Notes: generated by a model not told the origin, from the letters alone. A stretch of DNA of 64,000 bases from Apostichopus japonicus (GCF_037975245.1 NC_092579.1:19924678-19988677); one strand, 5' to 3'; positions 1 to 14,012 are shown, numbered from the stretch's first letter. Made by a program: numbers and translations.

Positions 1-372
1 TAATCTGAGAAAATTTTCAACAAGATACCCCTGAGAATAGCACTTTGAAGACATGCAAGAGAGAAAAAAACACCGGTATTTTTAGGTGCAGGGCAGAGGA
101 TGGTCTTATGGTATTGCAGAAGTATTCAAGACTATGCATGAAATATAGATAGATTTCTGCAGAAAAAAGTGTTTTAAGTACAGCTTTCATAACAGTATTC
201 TCCATTTTATCTGTTGCTATTTCAAGAAAAAAAAACTGCATATCCTTAGTGCTTCAATATTTACACACATGGTCATACATAAAAAAAAGTAGAAAAGCTT
301 ACATATATATATATTTATATATATATATATAAAATGTATATATATCTTTTAAGAAGCTGCAATATCGGTGGC
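1..372. other. 3' flank of the unrecognised gene with AT microsatellite
   Basis: Downstream of the stop at 373-375 on the minus strand. It contains an (AT)n tract at about 301-345 and no recognisable coding sequence; probably 3' UTR and flank. Confidence 0.4.
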
Positions 373-3300
373 TCAAAAAGTTTGTGATCCTGAAAGTCCG
401 AGACTGGCAAGACTATCTGGTAGCTGGATCGAATCACTTTCCGATTCTTCTTCAACTTTAGTCCTATTTCTAATCCTTTTGGAGGAAACTTCCATCGGCT
501 TGTCTCTTTGGATTGATGAAGCGTTCCGCACATCGCTACCAGAATTGGAACGAAGTCTTCTGGAGGTCTCTCGGGAGCTGTTCCATGGTGGACACCATAG
601 GTGGTTCTGTCCATAGAAGAGTATGAAAGAAAATTACTAGATAGGAATACACAAGCCATTTAGACAAAAGTACTCTGCATAAAGTGTAGATCATGCATGT
701 TACATTTGAAGACTCAAATGAGTCGACAATAGCCAACAATTTTAAGGGCACACACGGATTGCCTTGGGTGATGGGAGGGGGTGGGGGGGAGTAACACTTT
801 CTTGGTGGGAGGGGGTCACAGCCACAGACAGACATGTAAGAACATATAATGATTTACCTAACTTATGTAATGTCAGAAATGTCAACAACAAAAATTGTAT
901 TTTTTATAACCCATCTACTAGTAAAATGTCTAGTATTGTTGTATCAACTACAGTAGTTACAGAATATTATTATAAAATGTAAAAAAATGTAAAAAAAAAT
1001 AATATATATTACAACATAAAGGCCAAAAGTATTTGAGTTGCAATAGATTTACAAGCTATATTACAATGTAAAGACACGAAGGAAAACTACATTAAAAAGA
1101 TGACTTTAGGAACAAACTTCAGTTAATTTGTTGTGAACCATTGACAACAGTGCCAGGTTAGAGTTTTATGCCACTTTTAATTTTTGGGGGAACGACCCTT
1201 TATTTTGCCGAGGTTCATCAGTTTAGAGTGACAAGACTATTTAGTCTAATACTTTAACCGTTTAGCTCAATTCATCAGATCAAACACGAAATCCCAAAAA
1301 GAGTTTTACCTGTATCAAATGACATGTTTACAGTGGTAGTACAAATTCGCAAACTGTTGGACAGATGGTATTTAATTTTCATTCGATGGGTGCAAGGGTG
1401 TTGTTGTTTTAATATCAATTTAAAGGAACATGCTTTGGTTGAGCGAGTTATTAGAATTTATGTAAAGCAATGGGTTAACATTAACATTAAAGCCTGTACT
1501 AGAAGAGCTGATAACATCATCAAGTTAGCCTTTGAAGGAACATACCGGAGGTTTAGCATATTTTAACAGTGAATAGCTTGAAACTGGATCAGCAGTGTAT
1601 GAGTGTAAAATCTCAAATTAACCTTGTTCTGGTGGACTACAACATTATTGTGTCTAAAATTCAGCCTACATTTGTCATTTAGGTAGGTACTGAAGAAGTG
1701 ACAAATATGAAGTCATGCTGTCGAGGAAGGAAACATTTCTTTTACAATTATATTAATTCTTATTTTCATTTCATTATCTGACAATAACATGGATGGAGAA
1801 ATGTACTACATCTCAAACCAACCCATAATCAGAAAGCAAAGCCAGAATATTAAAGTGGAGGGTGGAGTGGAAGCAATAAGTATGTGTTTACTATTGTGAA
1901 TACATGTGCTCAAAGTTTTTCCATTTTGTTTATCATCATATTGATGATAATACTAGAGTTTCTGTTCATGGAAGAAAAAATGCCTAATATCTTTGCAGTA
2001 GCTTTGTGTAGCAAGTCAGTCAATTTCATAGCAACATTCTCTCTGGTAAACGGAGCAACAGAGTTCGGAGTGGGTTTAGTGGTACTGGATATGTGTTTTG
2101 GTAGGGTTACAGACAAATTCTAAGAGATGGGGAATCTAGGTCCCACCACTGGATGCATCCAAAACAGCAAAATACTAAATAACTGTGTGTTTATTTACAA
2201 ATAAATTACAGGTCTTTAATTGAGCTGGAGAACAACACACAATAACTGCAATGTCCCTAAATATTCCACCAAGACCCCCCCCCCCCCTCTCCCATCCTCC
2301 CCAACCAATTCTCACCTAGTCTCTTTACATGTAGGGTTTCCAGAAAGATCTGACCCAACCCGACGTTAATATTGTTACACCCTTTTCAAGATTTTCCTCT
2401 ATTTATATTTATATCTCTGAGATTATAGGAAAAAATAATCACTGCACAGAACAAGCCTTATTTGTCAAAACAAACGTGACACAACGCACATACAATTTAA
2501 GGGACACCCCCCCCCCAAAAAAAAAAGAGATAATGCACAGTTGCATATTGCAAAACTAGTTTCCAATATTACACTAATGGCACAGCTACTTTCATGATGG
2601 GTTAAAAGAGCAATTTGCTTTGCATGAATACTTATTCAGTTCTAGGAAAATGAGAACGAGCTTGTTATCCTTACAATATTCACCAAATGTACTTTACACT
2701 GAATCTGAGGACGAAGGAAATAAACTTGATGTATTCTTTAACGTTCGGAAAATTCCACTCTCCTCAACTCTGTTGTACTCCATCGCCTTCAGTAAGACTG
2801 AATATAACTAATTGTTATTTCATCACAGTTTAATAGGGATACTTCTTTCCGGGGGTGGGGTTGGCAAGGACATAAAATTTAACAACTGCACTCATTCAAT
2901 ACAAAAACTTGGTATCAATTCCATATAAGTTAGGTAACATCTTCGCTTGTGAACTACCATAAATTAAACATTTTAACCAAAAGTTAAAAGTCCCTGATTT
3001 ATGCTTGACACTCCTGCTAAACGTGCTCGGGTTTATTTAGCAGCGAAGTAAATCTTTGTACGCAAGACAGACTCATTGGTTAGTTTTGAAATTCATTCCA
3101 ATTTTCTTTGCACATGACCATATCTGTGACCCGCTAACAATAGTCCTACAACCCATTGTCTCCAGCATACTGCTACCAATTATTTTATACAATGTGAGCA
3201 TCATATCCATCTTGTAATCTCAATGTACCAAACCCAAATGGAAGAAACTTGAAAATGTACCCCACCAAGATGGGGAATATTTTCACTTTCATTAAATGAC

Positions 3301-6300
3301 GTGTTAACGTTTTCCCCATAAGGTCTGTCTGTACCACCATCTCTTATGCTATTGTCGCGTTACAGGAGCAGATGTCACTTACTCTCTTCGTTGGGATCTG
3401 GGTAGGAGTAGAAATTTAAGCCCCAATGAATGAGCTGGAGCTTGCGGATTAAACACCAAATGTTTCATCACCTACAGCAGTGGGTAGTTTCACTCAGCAT
3501 TCTATTAAACACAAAATGTAGTGTAAGCAATGAAACTTGAAATTTTCAACAAGTTACATGATGTTGCATGTTATTCGCAATGTGACCTTGCATCTAATGG
3601 TATATAACAACAACAATGTTAGGACAGCCCTTGAACAAAGCAATTAAACTTACATTAAACTAATGAAACTATACTCAAATTGACAGTTGAATGATCCAAT
3701 AATTAATAGTTTTGTCATCTCACCTTCATTCTGTCATGGATTGCTTCATTAGTCATCTTAATTCCTTGCATACCTTGAAGGTAGCCATCTTGATCAATCA
3801 TATCTTTCCTGTCGAGAAAAACAGAAACGAATGAAACTTGCTTAATAAACACCCTTGTTATAGGATCTTAGTATCTATTACGATTAAAACATAAGACAAG
3901 ATGGCAATCCATGGCATCTCATCTCTTCTATGATGGAATGAATCTACAATGAACTTTGACCTTGACCCTTAACAACTGCATAAGTTCTAATTTAAAATTT
4001 GTCCCATTATATTCTACATATTTTGTGGTTTGATGACTTTTTTCCACATACTGACACTTGAGCAGAAAATGGCTACAGTTTCTGGGTAATTGACCTTTCA
4101 CCTATGACATTTACTGTATACCAATCACCCAAGATCAAGTTTACAGTACATGGTTATGCACCTACCCACCAAGTTTGAACCTGATCGGACTTACAGTCTA
4201 GAAGAAATTCACGACACACTCTTTTGCACAATTTAGACCAATTTTAACTTTAACTCAAGTGACCCGTTAACTACAAGCCTAAACAGCTAAATCTGTCTGG
4301 TCTTAAACTTTGTCTCTTCATTCTCTACATATAATGTGGTTTAATGCCTTTGTCCAACAAATTGGCATGCAGAAAATGGCTAAAAACCAATTTTTAGATG
4401 TCTTGACCTTTCGACCTCTTTGACAACATCAATCACGCAGGCATATGTTAACATGGTCAGGCATCCACCCACCAAGCTAGGAGTTTGCGACATACTTAAT
4501 TTTGCTCACTCACTCACAAACACACACACCCATGCACGCACCCACCCGCCCACCCACCCACCCACCCACATACACACACTCACTCACATTTCTAATGCGG
4601 GGTGAAGTACAATATCTAATCTCCCTATACATTATATGAAGGGAGATGAGATCAAAACAAACTCAACACAAAGTCACAAACAGTTCTGCTTTACAGCAAG
4701 AAACAGATAGTGGTCAACTTTAAAATGTACTGTGCAGTTTTCAGTACAGTCAACTGTTTAGAGTGTAAATTTAAAATCATATCGTTACAAGCAACTCATT
4801 TTAGCCACCCACCCCTCCTCCACTCACCCCCACCCCAAGTTGACTTATATTTACCTTCCGAATCCTTTACAACTTGAGATAGTTTTTACCAAGACACATC
4901 GTTACCTTTCAACCAGTTACCTTTATGGTAAGTAAACATTCAGTTTGGGATTATCCAATACTTGTCCCAATAAAGTTTATTGCATTTACTTTTCCCAGTC
5001 AGTTTCTTATTTTTGAATTGTTTTACAAAAGAATAAATCAGAGATAATATGTTGCCAGCTGACAAAACCTTGGTTCAAATAAAACAAGTTTAGAGAGTGA
5101 AACTTACTTATGTCTGGTTAAAATGTCCCTGTAACTATCGCTACCACTGGACTCCGTGTTCAGAGATGAGCCATGCTTGTACTCCGACTGAGCCGTATCT
5201 CCTAAATTTTCTATAGCGACCTTTTGTGGGGAGAATTAACTGCAGCGGAAGATGAAAGAAAAGAGAACCAACAATGTAGACAGACAGAGGGTGAAAGAAG
5301 AACAAACAAAACGCACTCAATGAACGTAAGAATATGTACGTCAGGAAGAAGGTCCATGGCAAAATACCTCTTGCGGTAATGAGCTTAAAAATCATCCATC
5401 ACTGATAGCAACAACTGTGGTATGCCCTTTAACCCTTTCAATGCCTTAGGTACCCTCTTGATAATCCTACAACTTTATCATCTAAGTCAGGGCTCTAAAA
5501 CTGTCCAAAACTCCAGGGAAATTTGTGCCAAGAGTCAGTAAATATTGAGCAGCTGCGGGAAATGTAAAGGATTTGTTGTACAGTTTTAAAAAAACCGCTG
5601 AAAGAAAAGTTGCTCTTGAAATTCTGTCAATTCTACATGTTTTTTCTCACTCTGGAAACCATGCCCCTTGGTGCCTTTTCACAAGTGTATGTAAATAGCC
5701 TTGTTTTCCTACTAAAACTACAAAGTTGCCGTAGTGCCCCTGCCATCTCAATGAAAATCAAAGGCAATTTCTAATTCTCTCCCTCGAAATAGTGGCTGTA
5801 CTCCTCCAGATTTCTAATGAGAGTACATAAATAAACTGGGTACTTAGGTAAAAACTGTAATTGCTGATTCAAGGCACCATACTGCATTAAATAAAAGCTT
5901 TCAATATATATAGAAATATCTCTGCATCCTACCCTGTTGGTTTCTGTTACAGCTTATTGTTGCCCCATTTACTGATACTGTTAATATAATAAACTACTTA
6001 TTATCGACTTTTGTTTTTCAAAATATTCTATTTAGATCATTCTTGTGTGCAATTACTCCACCGTAATGTTCAACTACAGTAGAAGCAGTGCGTGTGGTCT
6101 AACAGTTGAATGTTAAATGGATTCCAGAAAGTAGGGATTTGGGACAGGTACAGTACAGTGACAGGAATCACAGGAGTAAGGATTGGGGAGTACAACAATT
6201 ATAGCACATCCATCATATATGGAGGGGCTACGCCTACCTGCGGAAAGAAATATGATGTTTGTCCAGACGAAGGACAGATTTATCCTCTAAACTTGACAAC

Positions 6301-8667
6301 TTCGGGAAAAGGGCAGTAGAATATTTGAAAGAGCTACTTGCATTAGAAAATACAGGAATGTCTATGAGAACCGCCAAAATTCTGGAAGGATACAAAAGCT
6401 CCTCAAACCCTACTTCTCTTGTTCCTTGCATCATTGTCCCTGCACCCCCCCTCCATCCTTTCACTGCAATGTAATATGGATACATGCTGTACAGCACGCA
6501 GTGACCGTCGGACCACGGATAAGAGTTGTGTGTTAGGAATACAGTCAACAAATTCATTAAATTTCACTTTGAAACATGTTGACACGATAAATCTTATCTC
6601 CAGCTTTAGATGAGATGTTTACCGTTGAGCCTATACCAAGTAACGACATGCCATGTATATATGGCTACCCATATATATCAAAGGCTGAGTTTTGCACCCA
6701 CGGATGTACGCATTACCGCACACAGTGCATTACTGAGCAGATGAAAAAGTTTAGCTTAGAAAAGCCTTCCCGTGTCCACATTATGAGTTGTCACGCCCTA
6801 CGAATCAGAAATATGTGCTTGGGAGTCGAAGATATGCATATATCTGGTCAGAGTGTGGGTTGGGAAAGGTGTGGGAAGTTAGGAGATCGTTAGGGCCATG
6901 ACGCAGAATCAAACATAAGCAGCTAGGCCTACTGCAGTGTCTCGAACAATTAAAAATACAACATCTGTAAAAATACCTACGGAGATAGCTTGGCTTCTGC
7001 ATTAGGGCTCCTCGTCTTTACTACTAGGCATATACTATACAGAAACTAGGTGTGCGGGAGTCCTAAGCATATACAGTACCTCACTGCTACTTTGAACCGC
7101 TGCTCAATTAGAGCGGCGACTTCGTACAATTTCCCAATTATCTGTCTGTGGTACTCCTTTACACGCAATACGAGATTGATCCAAGCTTTCCTTTCCTTCT
7201 TGAGATAGTGTGTTTACAAGGTTTACACAATTTGACCCCTGGTGACCCCAAATGACATTTGACCTCCACAAACAAGAGTCTAAAGGGTTCCTTGCTTGTA
7301 AGGAATATTTACAAGGGTGCAGCACTGTCTTACAATAGTCATGTGGTCCGATGTTCACACACAATATTATTGCCAAAAATATCACAAATCAACCGTTGGT
7401 CCTTTTGAGAACCTGTTGAGCACCAGGTGTCTGATATGAGCTAAGAGTCGGCATTTTTTTTTACGGATCTCACAGAATCATCCTTACTGTACTTATTAAG
7501 AATTTTAACACAACCAAACCATTCCTTGATATCTAATAACTTCGCACATTAAGGTTGCAGAGGAGTCAACTTGTGGACAATTTAGATTGGAATATGGCCA
7601 CGAAACTGCAAATAATCAACTTGAAAGAAACTAATACAGGTCACTGGAGGTCAACCTGAGGTCAAATGTCACCCAGATGCGGGTCGACTATTGGATTACA
7701 ATAGCGTAACTCCCAACCTTGATGGACATTTGGTTCTCAAGTTATTGCAAAAATACTAGTTTTTCATCCCATTGACCTTTGGATCAAGGGCGTAGGAACC
7801 GGGGGACTGGGGGCGCCAGCCCCCCCCCCGTGAAAAATATGGAGGGCGGAAGTATCGAAAACCCCTTTTTCATTTCCAAATGAAAAAAAATCTCATTTGG
7901 AGCACCAAATTGCATCTAAGGTCAGGTGAAAATGCAAAATTATATACAAAATGGAGTGGGTGGGTTGAAGTGTGCTATATTGCACCTATTTGCATTTGAG
8001 GCAACCTGGAAATGCAAAAAAAAAATCCAAAGGGGGAGTAGTACACCCCCTCCCATTAGACCCCTTCCCCAGGCCGGCCATCAGTCTTCAGCCCCCCCCC
8101 CCCACTCAAAAGTACCTTCCTACGCCACTGCCTTGGATCATATAACCGTTATGTTTGGAAACGATCCCTTACCCCATAAACAACTAGTCCCAAAATATCA
8201 ACGTAATAACTAGTTACATAGTTGAAGGTGACATACTTTTACATGAAAGTTTGGAAGATACTAGCATAGTTTATTTTTAAGTAGTTATTTTGCTACAAAG
8301 GACTAGGAGGAAAGGGGGGGGGGCGTTTAGACCGAATTACTAGAAAATCTGTATAGCAACCTTCAGATTTGACAGAACCTTGGGCGTTTTCTTCCACAGG
8401 CTGAGAAGTCCAGGATCATAGGGGAAGTTATAGCAGACCTTTTGGAAAAAATAAGCCAAGTCAGAACATAGACATACAAACCAAATGAACATCACCAAAC
8501 TGATACACCCTCAGCCTTGGTTTCCATACTATGGGATTGTTAACCCATAGGGTTACTCTACATAAGAAAGGAGAAGGCACTTACTGCTCCAGACCGGAAG
8601 TTGCAAGCCATTCGAAGAATCCATGTATTGTAGATATCAAACGTTTGATTAATCCATGATATTGTGT
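373..8667 (-). CDS. Unrecognised gene, C-terminal exons (partial, about 115 to 140 residues plus 77-residue last exon)
   Basis: Spliced on the minus strand. Exons read as 8585-8667 (tentative), 7085-7198, 5108-5220, 3724-3808, 3383-3397 and 373-606 with a TGA stop at 373-375. All junctions are AG/GT and the phases join without a break. The 7085-7198 exon is rich in K, R, E and aliphatic residues (KERKAWINLVLRVKEYH...), suggesting a helical or coiled region; the next two contain SSGSDSYRDILTRHK and DMIDQDGYLQGMQG; the last exon is Ser/Arg-rich and acidic and ends LASLGLSGSQTF. I do not recognise the family. Weaker upstream candidates with compatible phases are 10193-10228 and 11900-11950. The gene lies downstream of ELAC2 on the same strand. 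Exons 7085-7198, 5108-5220 and 3724-3808 are the firmest. Introns of 0.3-2.8 kb hold mostly unremarkable AT-rich DNA. Confidence 0.6.
607..3382. other. Intron, no gene seen
   Basis: Lies between the last exon and the microexon of the unrecognised minus-strand gene. It holds G/C homopolymer runs (about 776-790, 2275-2290, 2506-2515) and a stretch at about 1,200-1,300 resembling the dispersed repeat found at 21.6, 24.1 and 52.1 kb. No convincing further exon. Confidence 0.4.
3383..3397 (-). other. 15-nt phase-0 microexon (codes IPTKR)
   Basis: The minus strand reads a pyrimidine-rich tract ending cctacccag, then 15 coding bases, then gtaagt. The exons on either side (3724-3808 and 373-606) end and begin in phase 0, so the five residues can be included or skipped without changing frame. 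This is the classic form of a cassette microexon. Inclusion is an inference from splice signals alone. Confidence 0.5.
4500..4585. repeat. CA/CCCA-type simple repeat
   Basis: Cytosine-rich microsatellite with cacacaca, cccacccg and cccaccca units in an intron of the unrecognised gene. A short open frame across it (H/P/T-rich) is a by-product. Confidence 0.7.
7201..7390. repeat. Dispersed repeat, copy 1
   Basis: The stretch around gtttacaaggtttacacaat followed by tgacccctggtgacccc recurs with changes at about 27,490-27,560 (gtttacaagggtttcacga...). It begins just upstream of the 7085-7198 exon. The class of the repeat is unknown. Confidence 0.5.
7795..8130. mobile_element. hAT-type MITE, 336 bp
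   Basis: Terminal inverted repeats are CAAGGGCGTAGGAA at the left and the complement of TTCCTACGCCACTG at the right. Flanked by an 8-bp target duplication, ctttggat / ccttggat (7 of 8). Internally it shares long stretches with the copy at 13437-13808. An 8-bp duplication with CA...TG ends is the hAT superfamily signature. No transposase is present, so it is non-autonomous. Confidence 0.85.
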
Positions 8668-8755
8668 CTCATTTAGATTGTACGGAAAGAATTATAACTT
8701 TGGGTCTTTTTCTTGATTCTCCATTTTTTTTCATACTTTCTTGCCAAATTAATTA

Positions 8756-9930
8756 ATGAAGGATCTTTTACGATTTACCAAAGAAACATGGCTTATTCAT
8801 TGGCTGACACAATTTCTTCAAGGATGGTCTAGACAAGTTAAGTTCGATAAAAGGTTATCGGAAATGTCGGAAATAAAGGTTGATGTGCCTCGGGGGGGGG
8901 GGGGGGGCATTATCTGCTATATTATTTACTATGTATACTGATGAAATTAGGTCAAATTCACACATTTCTATAACAAAATATGCCGATGATACTGCTGTAT
9001 CATGCACAATTCCTAAGAGATCTGTTGAAACTGACCAATGAAATTATCAGTGTTCTGTTAATGACACAGTTCCAACATTTGACCGCAAGACTTTATTGCG
9101 TAACCCCCAAAATAAAGGAAATTTGTTTTTGAAAATAAAACCATAAAATATGAATGTCTCATTCTATCAAGATCGTAACGTATTGTTATTGAGGGATCTG
9201 ATGTGGCTAGAACCTCTAAAAACTGGGAGTATACAGCGACGACAGTTTGATCTTTTCTTGCAACGTATCAAGGTATTAAAAAAGTATATTATACAGTATC
9301 TAGTGTGGCTTAAACGTTGTGTCTTTCTTTAACCAAAATGCTAAGGAAAATGTTTTCGATACTATTATACAACCTGGCACATGTGATCTATACAGTGCCT
9401 GTCTGGTACCATTTTATATTACAAGAAAGCAAAGAAAGAAGAATAAAGTTTCTTCAATACACATCAGCTATATTTAATTTAGATTACAATATACTTTTAG
9501 AAAAAGTAAATGCTGCTGCAAGAACTGAGTTTACGAGAATGGCAAATAAGATTCATTACTGCAGTGATTAGAATCAACCTTTGTATACTGTACTAAAAAG
9601 TCTCTTGCCCAAATCGAGCACAAATCACCACAGAATACCGAACGTAAGTTTACAGAAACTCATTTATTTACCATGCTGCTTTATACATACCATCCGAGCA
9701 CTTGTTTGTTGTAGTCTGTTTGTTAAATCATTATATATTAACTTTTGTATGTGTAGATGTATTTGATATGATATCCAATCATCTTAACATTTTTCCCTCT
9801 ATTATATTAGTTATTCTTGGACTGTTTGTTGAAGTCTGTTATATCCTTTTATGTATTAACTTTTGTATGTGTAAATGTATTGGATATGATATCCTATCAT
9901 CTTAAAAAAAAATCACCTTTTATATTAGTA
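8756..9930 (+). pseudogene. Non-LTR retrotransposon (LINE) remnant, reverse transcriptase 3' part
   Basis: The plus strand carries broken frames of a reverse transcriptase. A YADD catalytic box followed by TAVSC is at 8979-8990 onward; before it VPRGGGGG fits the usual G-V-P-Q-G position, now interrupted by a 16-base G run (about 8892-8907). Downstream, 9317-9571 encodes residues typical of the C-terminal part of such polyproteins (VPVWYHF, RIKFLQYTS, ANKIH). Several frameshifts and stops make it inactive. Its 3' tail contains an approximately 118-bp-spaced direct duplication (about 9701-9786 and 9819-9905). It lies antisense to the neighbouring minus-strand genes. Confidence 0.75.
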
Positions 9931-10821
9931 ATTCTTCTTGTTGAGGTATTTTATGACTCCTCTCTATAAATTTTATATGTATAATGGAAGAAAATAAAAA
10001 AGAGAGAACCACATACTATTGTACAACTTGGAAACACTTGAACAATGGCACAGTTGTTTCCTTCTTTAAATCCGAGGATTCACACGAGGTTGGATATTAT
10101 GAATGTGCCATGTGAGCGTAAGAAAAATTTCACATTCCGTTTAAGTGAGTAGTATATTGGAAAAGCTTCCAAAAGTTTTGAAGGATACTTACAAACGATT
10201 GTCAGAGACAATTGACCTAATACACTAACTTGAAAATGAAGAATTGCACACAATTTTAACAGATTACGTCACTGGAACTATTATTTTTGCAACTGAATGT
10301 GTTCACATTTCATCATATCCCTTGTCTATGTTATACAGTAGAAAATGGTGGGGGTTCTTTTAAAATAGGACCCATATGCCACCCTTCCAGCAGCCAGCTC
10401 TCCTTGCCCTCTATATCACCTCCCCTCATCATGTTCGACCCCATCCATGTCACTCAAGAAAAAATGACTAAAACACGTATGTTGATACCTGCGTATAACC
10501 CATGGGGACAGTGTTTGGGTTGTGTATTTGTGACGTCTTAGAGGTCGTGCACTGACCTTAATGGAGTGTGACTACTCCCGGTTTTGCAATTTCCCAAGAT
10601 CAGGCCCCGAAAAATCCCAAGGACACTGTACTGTATGGATATCTAGCGATATCTAGTGATGAAAATCCCAAGATCTTTCCTTAACTGGAGGCACATAGAG
10701 AATCCAAGCCTTCAGTGTGTATTAAATGAACTTGAAACTGTGTGTCTTTCGAAATGAAAAGAATGTGGGGCATTGCACAGTAATCAGATAAAAGTTATTT
10801 ATTTCAGTCTCATTTCAATTA

Positions 10822-11152
10822 TTCGAATTTTTAAAGCAAACAGCAGATATCACATCATATCAGTGAGCATGAAAATGGCGTTCTAGGATGAACAGCCTCT
10901 AAACTGTCTATGTGTGTAGTGTTCGGCTTCGGAAATATCTGGAATTTTTTCATTTCCTTCGACGAAACAAAGTTTTATAGTAGCTGCTATAAGAGGTTTT
11001 TATAATTGTACACCAATACATTAACTGTCTGAATTTTCGAAAATTCCCTGACCAACATTCTTCATCATACTTTCCTCTACTCGTGCAATTTTGACCGGTC
11101 TGTTAGGGGTTGAAGGAGGTTTTTCTATATTGATTGTCCATAGATGAAAATC
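10822..11152. repeat. Dispersed repeat, uninterrupted copy
   Basis: Matches the sequence at 34,553-34,653 plus 35,099-35,345, which is split there by a hAT-type MITE. Here the sequence ctatgtgtgtagtgttcgg is continuous (10,906-10,925), giving the pre-insertion (empty) site. The class of the repeat is not recognised. Confidence 0.75.
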
Positions 11153-13436
11153 CGTCTTAAACAGTCATGACATATTGACAAACTCAACTGCGTGGTGATA
11201 GATGCTTTGATGTAATTTTGAAATTTAACAACATGAAACAAACTAACAAGAACTCCATTGTAAATTGTTTCATATTTCCTTTTATTTTATTTCTCAATGT
11301 ACAGATACTCTTTATGTTTCTTAATGACACTGTGCTTTGAATTAATTAAACTGACAGACATAATTTATCTGTTAGAAACCAATATTAATAGTCATAAATG
11401 GCCTTGTTATACACAGCCCCACTCAAAGTTGTCGAAATATTAATTTGCAAAAATTATTATTGACATTTCTTTTCAAATTATTAAAAATGAAACCAATAAA
11501 TTAAATGTTGTCACTGTAATTTAAAGACAAATTGTAATAGAACTTTTTATCGTCAAACGACAATGTAAGTAATATTTTCGATCTGATGTCAATTTAGTGG
11601 TCGGGTTGTCAATATCAAGATTCGAGTGAGAATTTTGCACAGTGTGTCAATTACAACTTACTGTAAGAAAATTCTTAAAATGTAAACCAAGATTACTACA
11701 TTACAAACTGAAGTTACCAAACAATCAATTAATCAATCTATAAATTAAAACAATGACTCAATCAATCAATCAAGCTGTATTGATTGTACATTCAAATTTT
11801 GATTGTATGTTATTGCGAGCACATCGATTTCCTTGCTTTGTGGTGATTAAAGTGTCCAGTGTCTTCACATCGTAAAGGAAATAAAACTTACCAACTTACA
11901 TATTCCCGACATTTCATAAAATTTGGAGAAGATATTTGGGTTAAAACTCCCTTAACACTCAACCGATCGAATATGCATGCTGCCGAACAATGTATTTTTG
12001 AAAAATCATAACTTGAGATAGGAATACACTTAGAGAACTTCCCATAGCTTTATTTTTGTCCAGAAAGCAGCCTGCACCAATATACCACCTTTTTCTGAGG
12101 GGGGTCATGTGGACTTTTTTCTTTTGTTTTTAGCTTCAAAGATTTGTTTACATTAAAAAAATTGTCGTTTTTTGACATTTTGACCCCTTTTAAAAAAAAT
12201 CGTGAGACCAGTAAAAACCTTCAGTCAACTAAACTCATCAGTTACAACTAGCTATAACACAAAATAAGACTCAAATCAGGAGCCTAAAAGACATATGTAG
12301 ATATATGGCTCTGCACACTAGAGAAGCTATAACAGCTTCCTCCATTGGGTCACCTGAAATCTTGAACACATCAAAACCAAATTTTCCAATGGCGTTTATA
12401 TATTTTCTTCTTTCGTGATATTGAATTACTTTTGTGCAGTTTCATTGGTTTCAGAAATAATTGTGTGCGACACCGAGCTATACTAACAATCTCATGACTT
12501 ACCCATGAACTCTAAAAGTAAAATAATTCAATCACTTGCAATCCTAGAAATTCTGGCTAATCACATGCTCAATGCAAGGAGAATAGGCTGTATGCCAGTA
12601 GATAAAAGTTGTATGCCAGTAGATAAAAGAAATAAAGTAAAGGCAATGGTATTTTTTCTGCCCGTAGATACTGAAAACCTAAACCACATGGTTAGTCGGT
12701 TAACGACCGTCAGTCAAAGAATCAACATGACTCACATACCTGACATAAGCCCTGTATTATTGCAGCTCATTGTCATCAAAATATTATAAGTCTGTGGTTA
12801 ATAATCTTCAGTCAAAGAATTAATCTGCATGATTTCTGTCCCTAACATACAGTATAATGCCCTGTATTACAGCCGCTTATTGTCAAGTATCTGATTGGCT
12901 CGTTCTCAAAAGCTTGTACAGTTAAAACTGGTGTGTGTTGTAATTCGGGAAAATGCCAGTGAAAACCTGATTTTAACCAGTGATTTTTAAAGCACTTGGA
13001 TTTTTTTTTTCTTGCAAAGCAGCTACAATTATGATATATCAGGCCTAATTTTTATTGGCCTCGAATTTACTAAAGACCATAAATCAAACCTTGGGGGATT
13101 CCTCTTGAACAATTCTCCACATCCAACAGCTTATCAATTGCACTATGCATACATCACCCAGTTGGGACAAATTTTTCTATACTGTAGTGTCATGTCCTGC
13201 TTCAGAGCACTCATATTGTCAGTACGAGCAGTATGAATATCATGTTTCTATCAGATCAAGGTTAGGAACTGTTTGTACTGAAAATACCAGTGCTTTGAGA
13301 GCATGATATTGGGGTACAGTTTAGAGAGGTATTAGCATTAGGAAATTGTCCCAACTGGCTGGGATATATAATGTTTCATGAGTATTAATGACACTTGACA
13401 CTCCATTGTCAGCACTTAATCATGTATACATAAAGT
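11153..13436. other. No clear gene, AT-rich
   Basis: Contains a weak exon candidate on the minus strand (11900-11950, donor gtaagt) whose phase would suit the downstream unrecognised gene. There is also a short repeated GCMPVDK-coding duplication near 12,585-12,630. Otherwise nothing recognisable. Confidence 0.3.
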
Positions 13437-13808
13437 CAAGGGCGTAGGAACTGGGGGGGGCTGGGGGGGTGCCAGCCCCCCCAGTGAAAAATGTGGAGGG
13501 GCGGAAGTATCATTCCGCCCCCCCGCTTCGCAAGTCAGAAAACCCCTTTTTCATTTCCAAATGAGAAAAAAAAATCTCATTTGGAGCACCAAATTGCATC
13601 TAAGGCCAGGTGAAAATACAAAATTAAGTTTACAAAATGGAGTGGGTATTGAAGTGTGCTATATTGCACCAAATTGCATCTGAGGCCACCTGGAAATGCA
13701 AAAATTTCCAAAAGGGGAGGGGGACACCCCCTCCCCTTAGACCCCTCCCCTGGGCCGGCCATCAGTCTTCAGCCCCCCCCCACTCAAAAGTACCTTCCTA
13801 CGCCACTG
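13437..13808. mobile_element. hAT-type MITE, 372 bp
   Basis: CAAGGGCGTAGGAA ... TTCCTACGCCACTG inverted ends with a perfect 8-bp target duplication, cataaagt, at 13429-13436 and 13809-13816. Interior has G and C runs and the segment ctcatttggagcaccaaatt shared with 7795-8130. Lies just downstream of the ELAC2 stop codon. Confidence 0.92.
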
Positions 13809-14012
13809 CATAAAGTGTTCAACAATGAATACATGTTTCATGATTTTTCATGACACTTGACACTTCATTTTCAGCACTTAATCATGTATACATAAATTGT
13901 TCACTAATACTCATTAGCATTGACACTTCATTTTCAGCATTACTGCTCATGAATAAACAATGTTTCATGCATATTCATGACACTCTATACTCGGCAGTAT
14001 TACCGTTCATGA

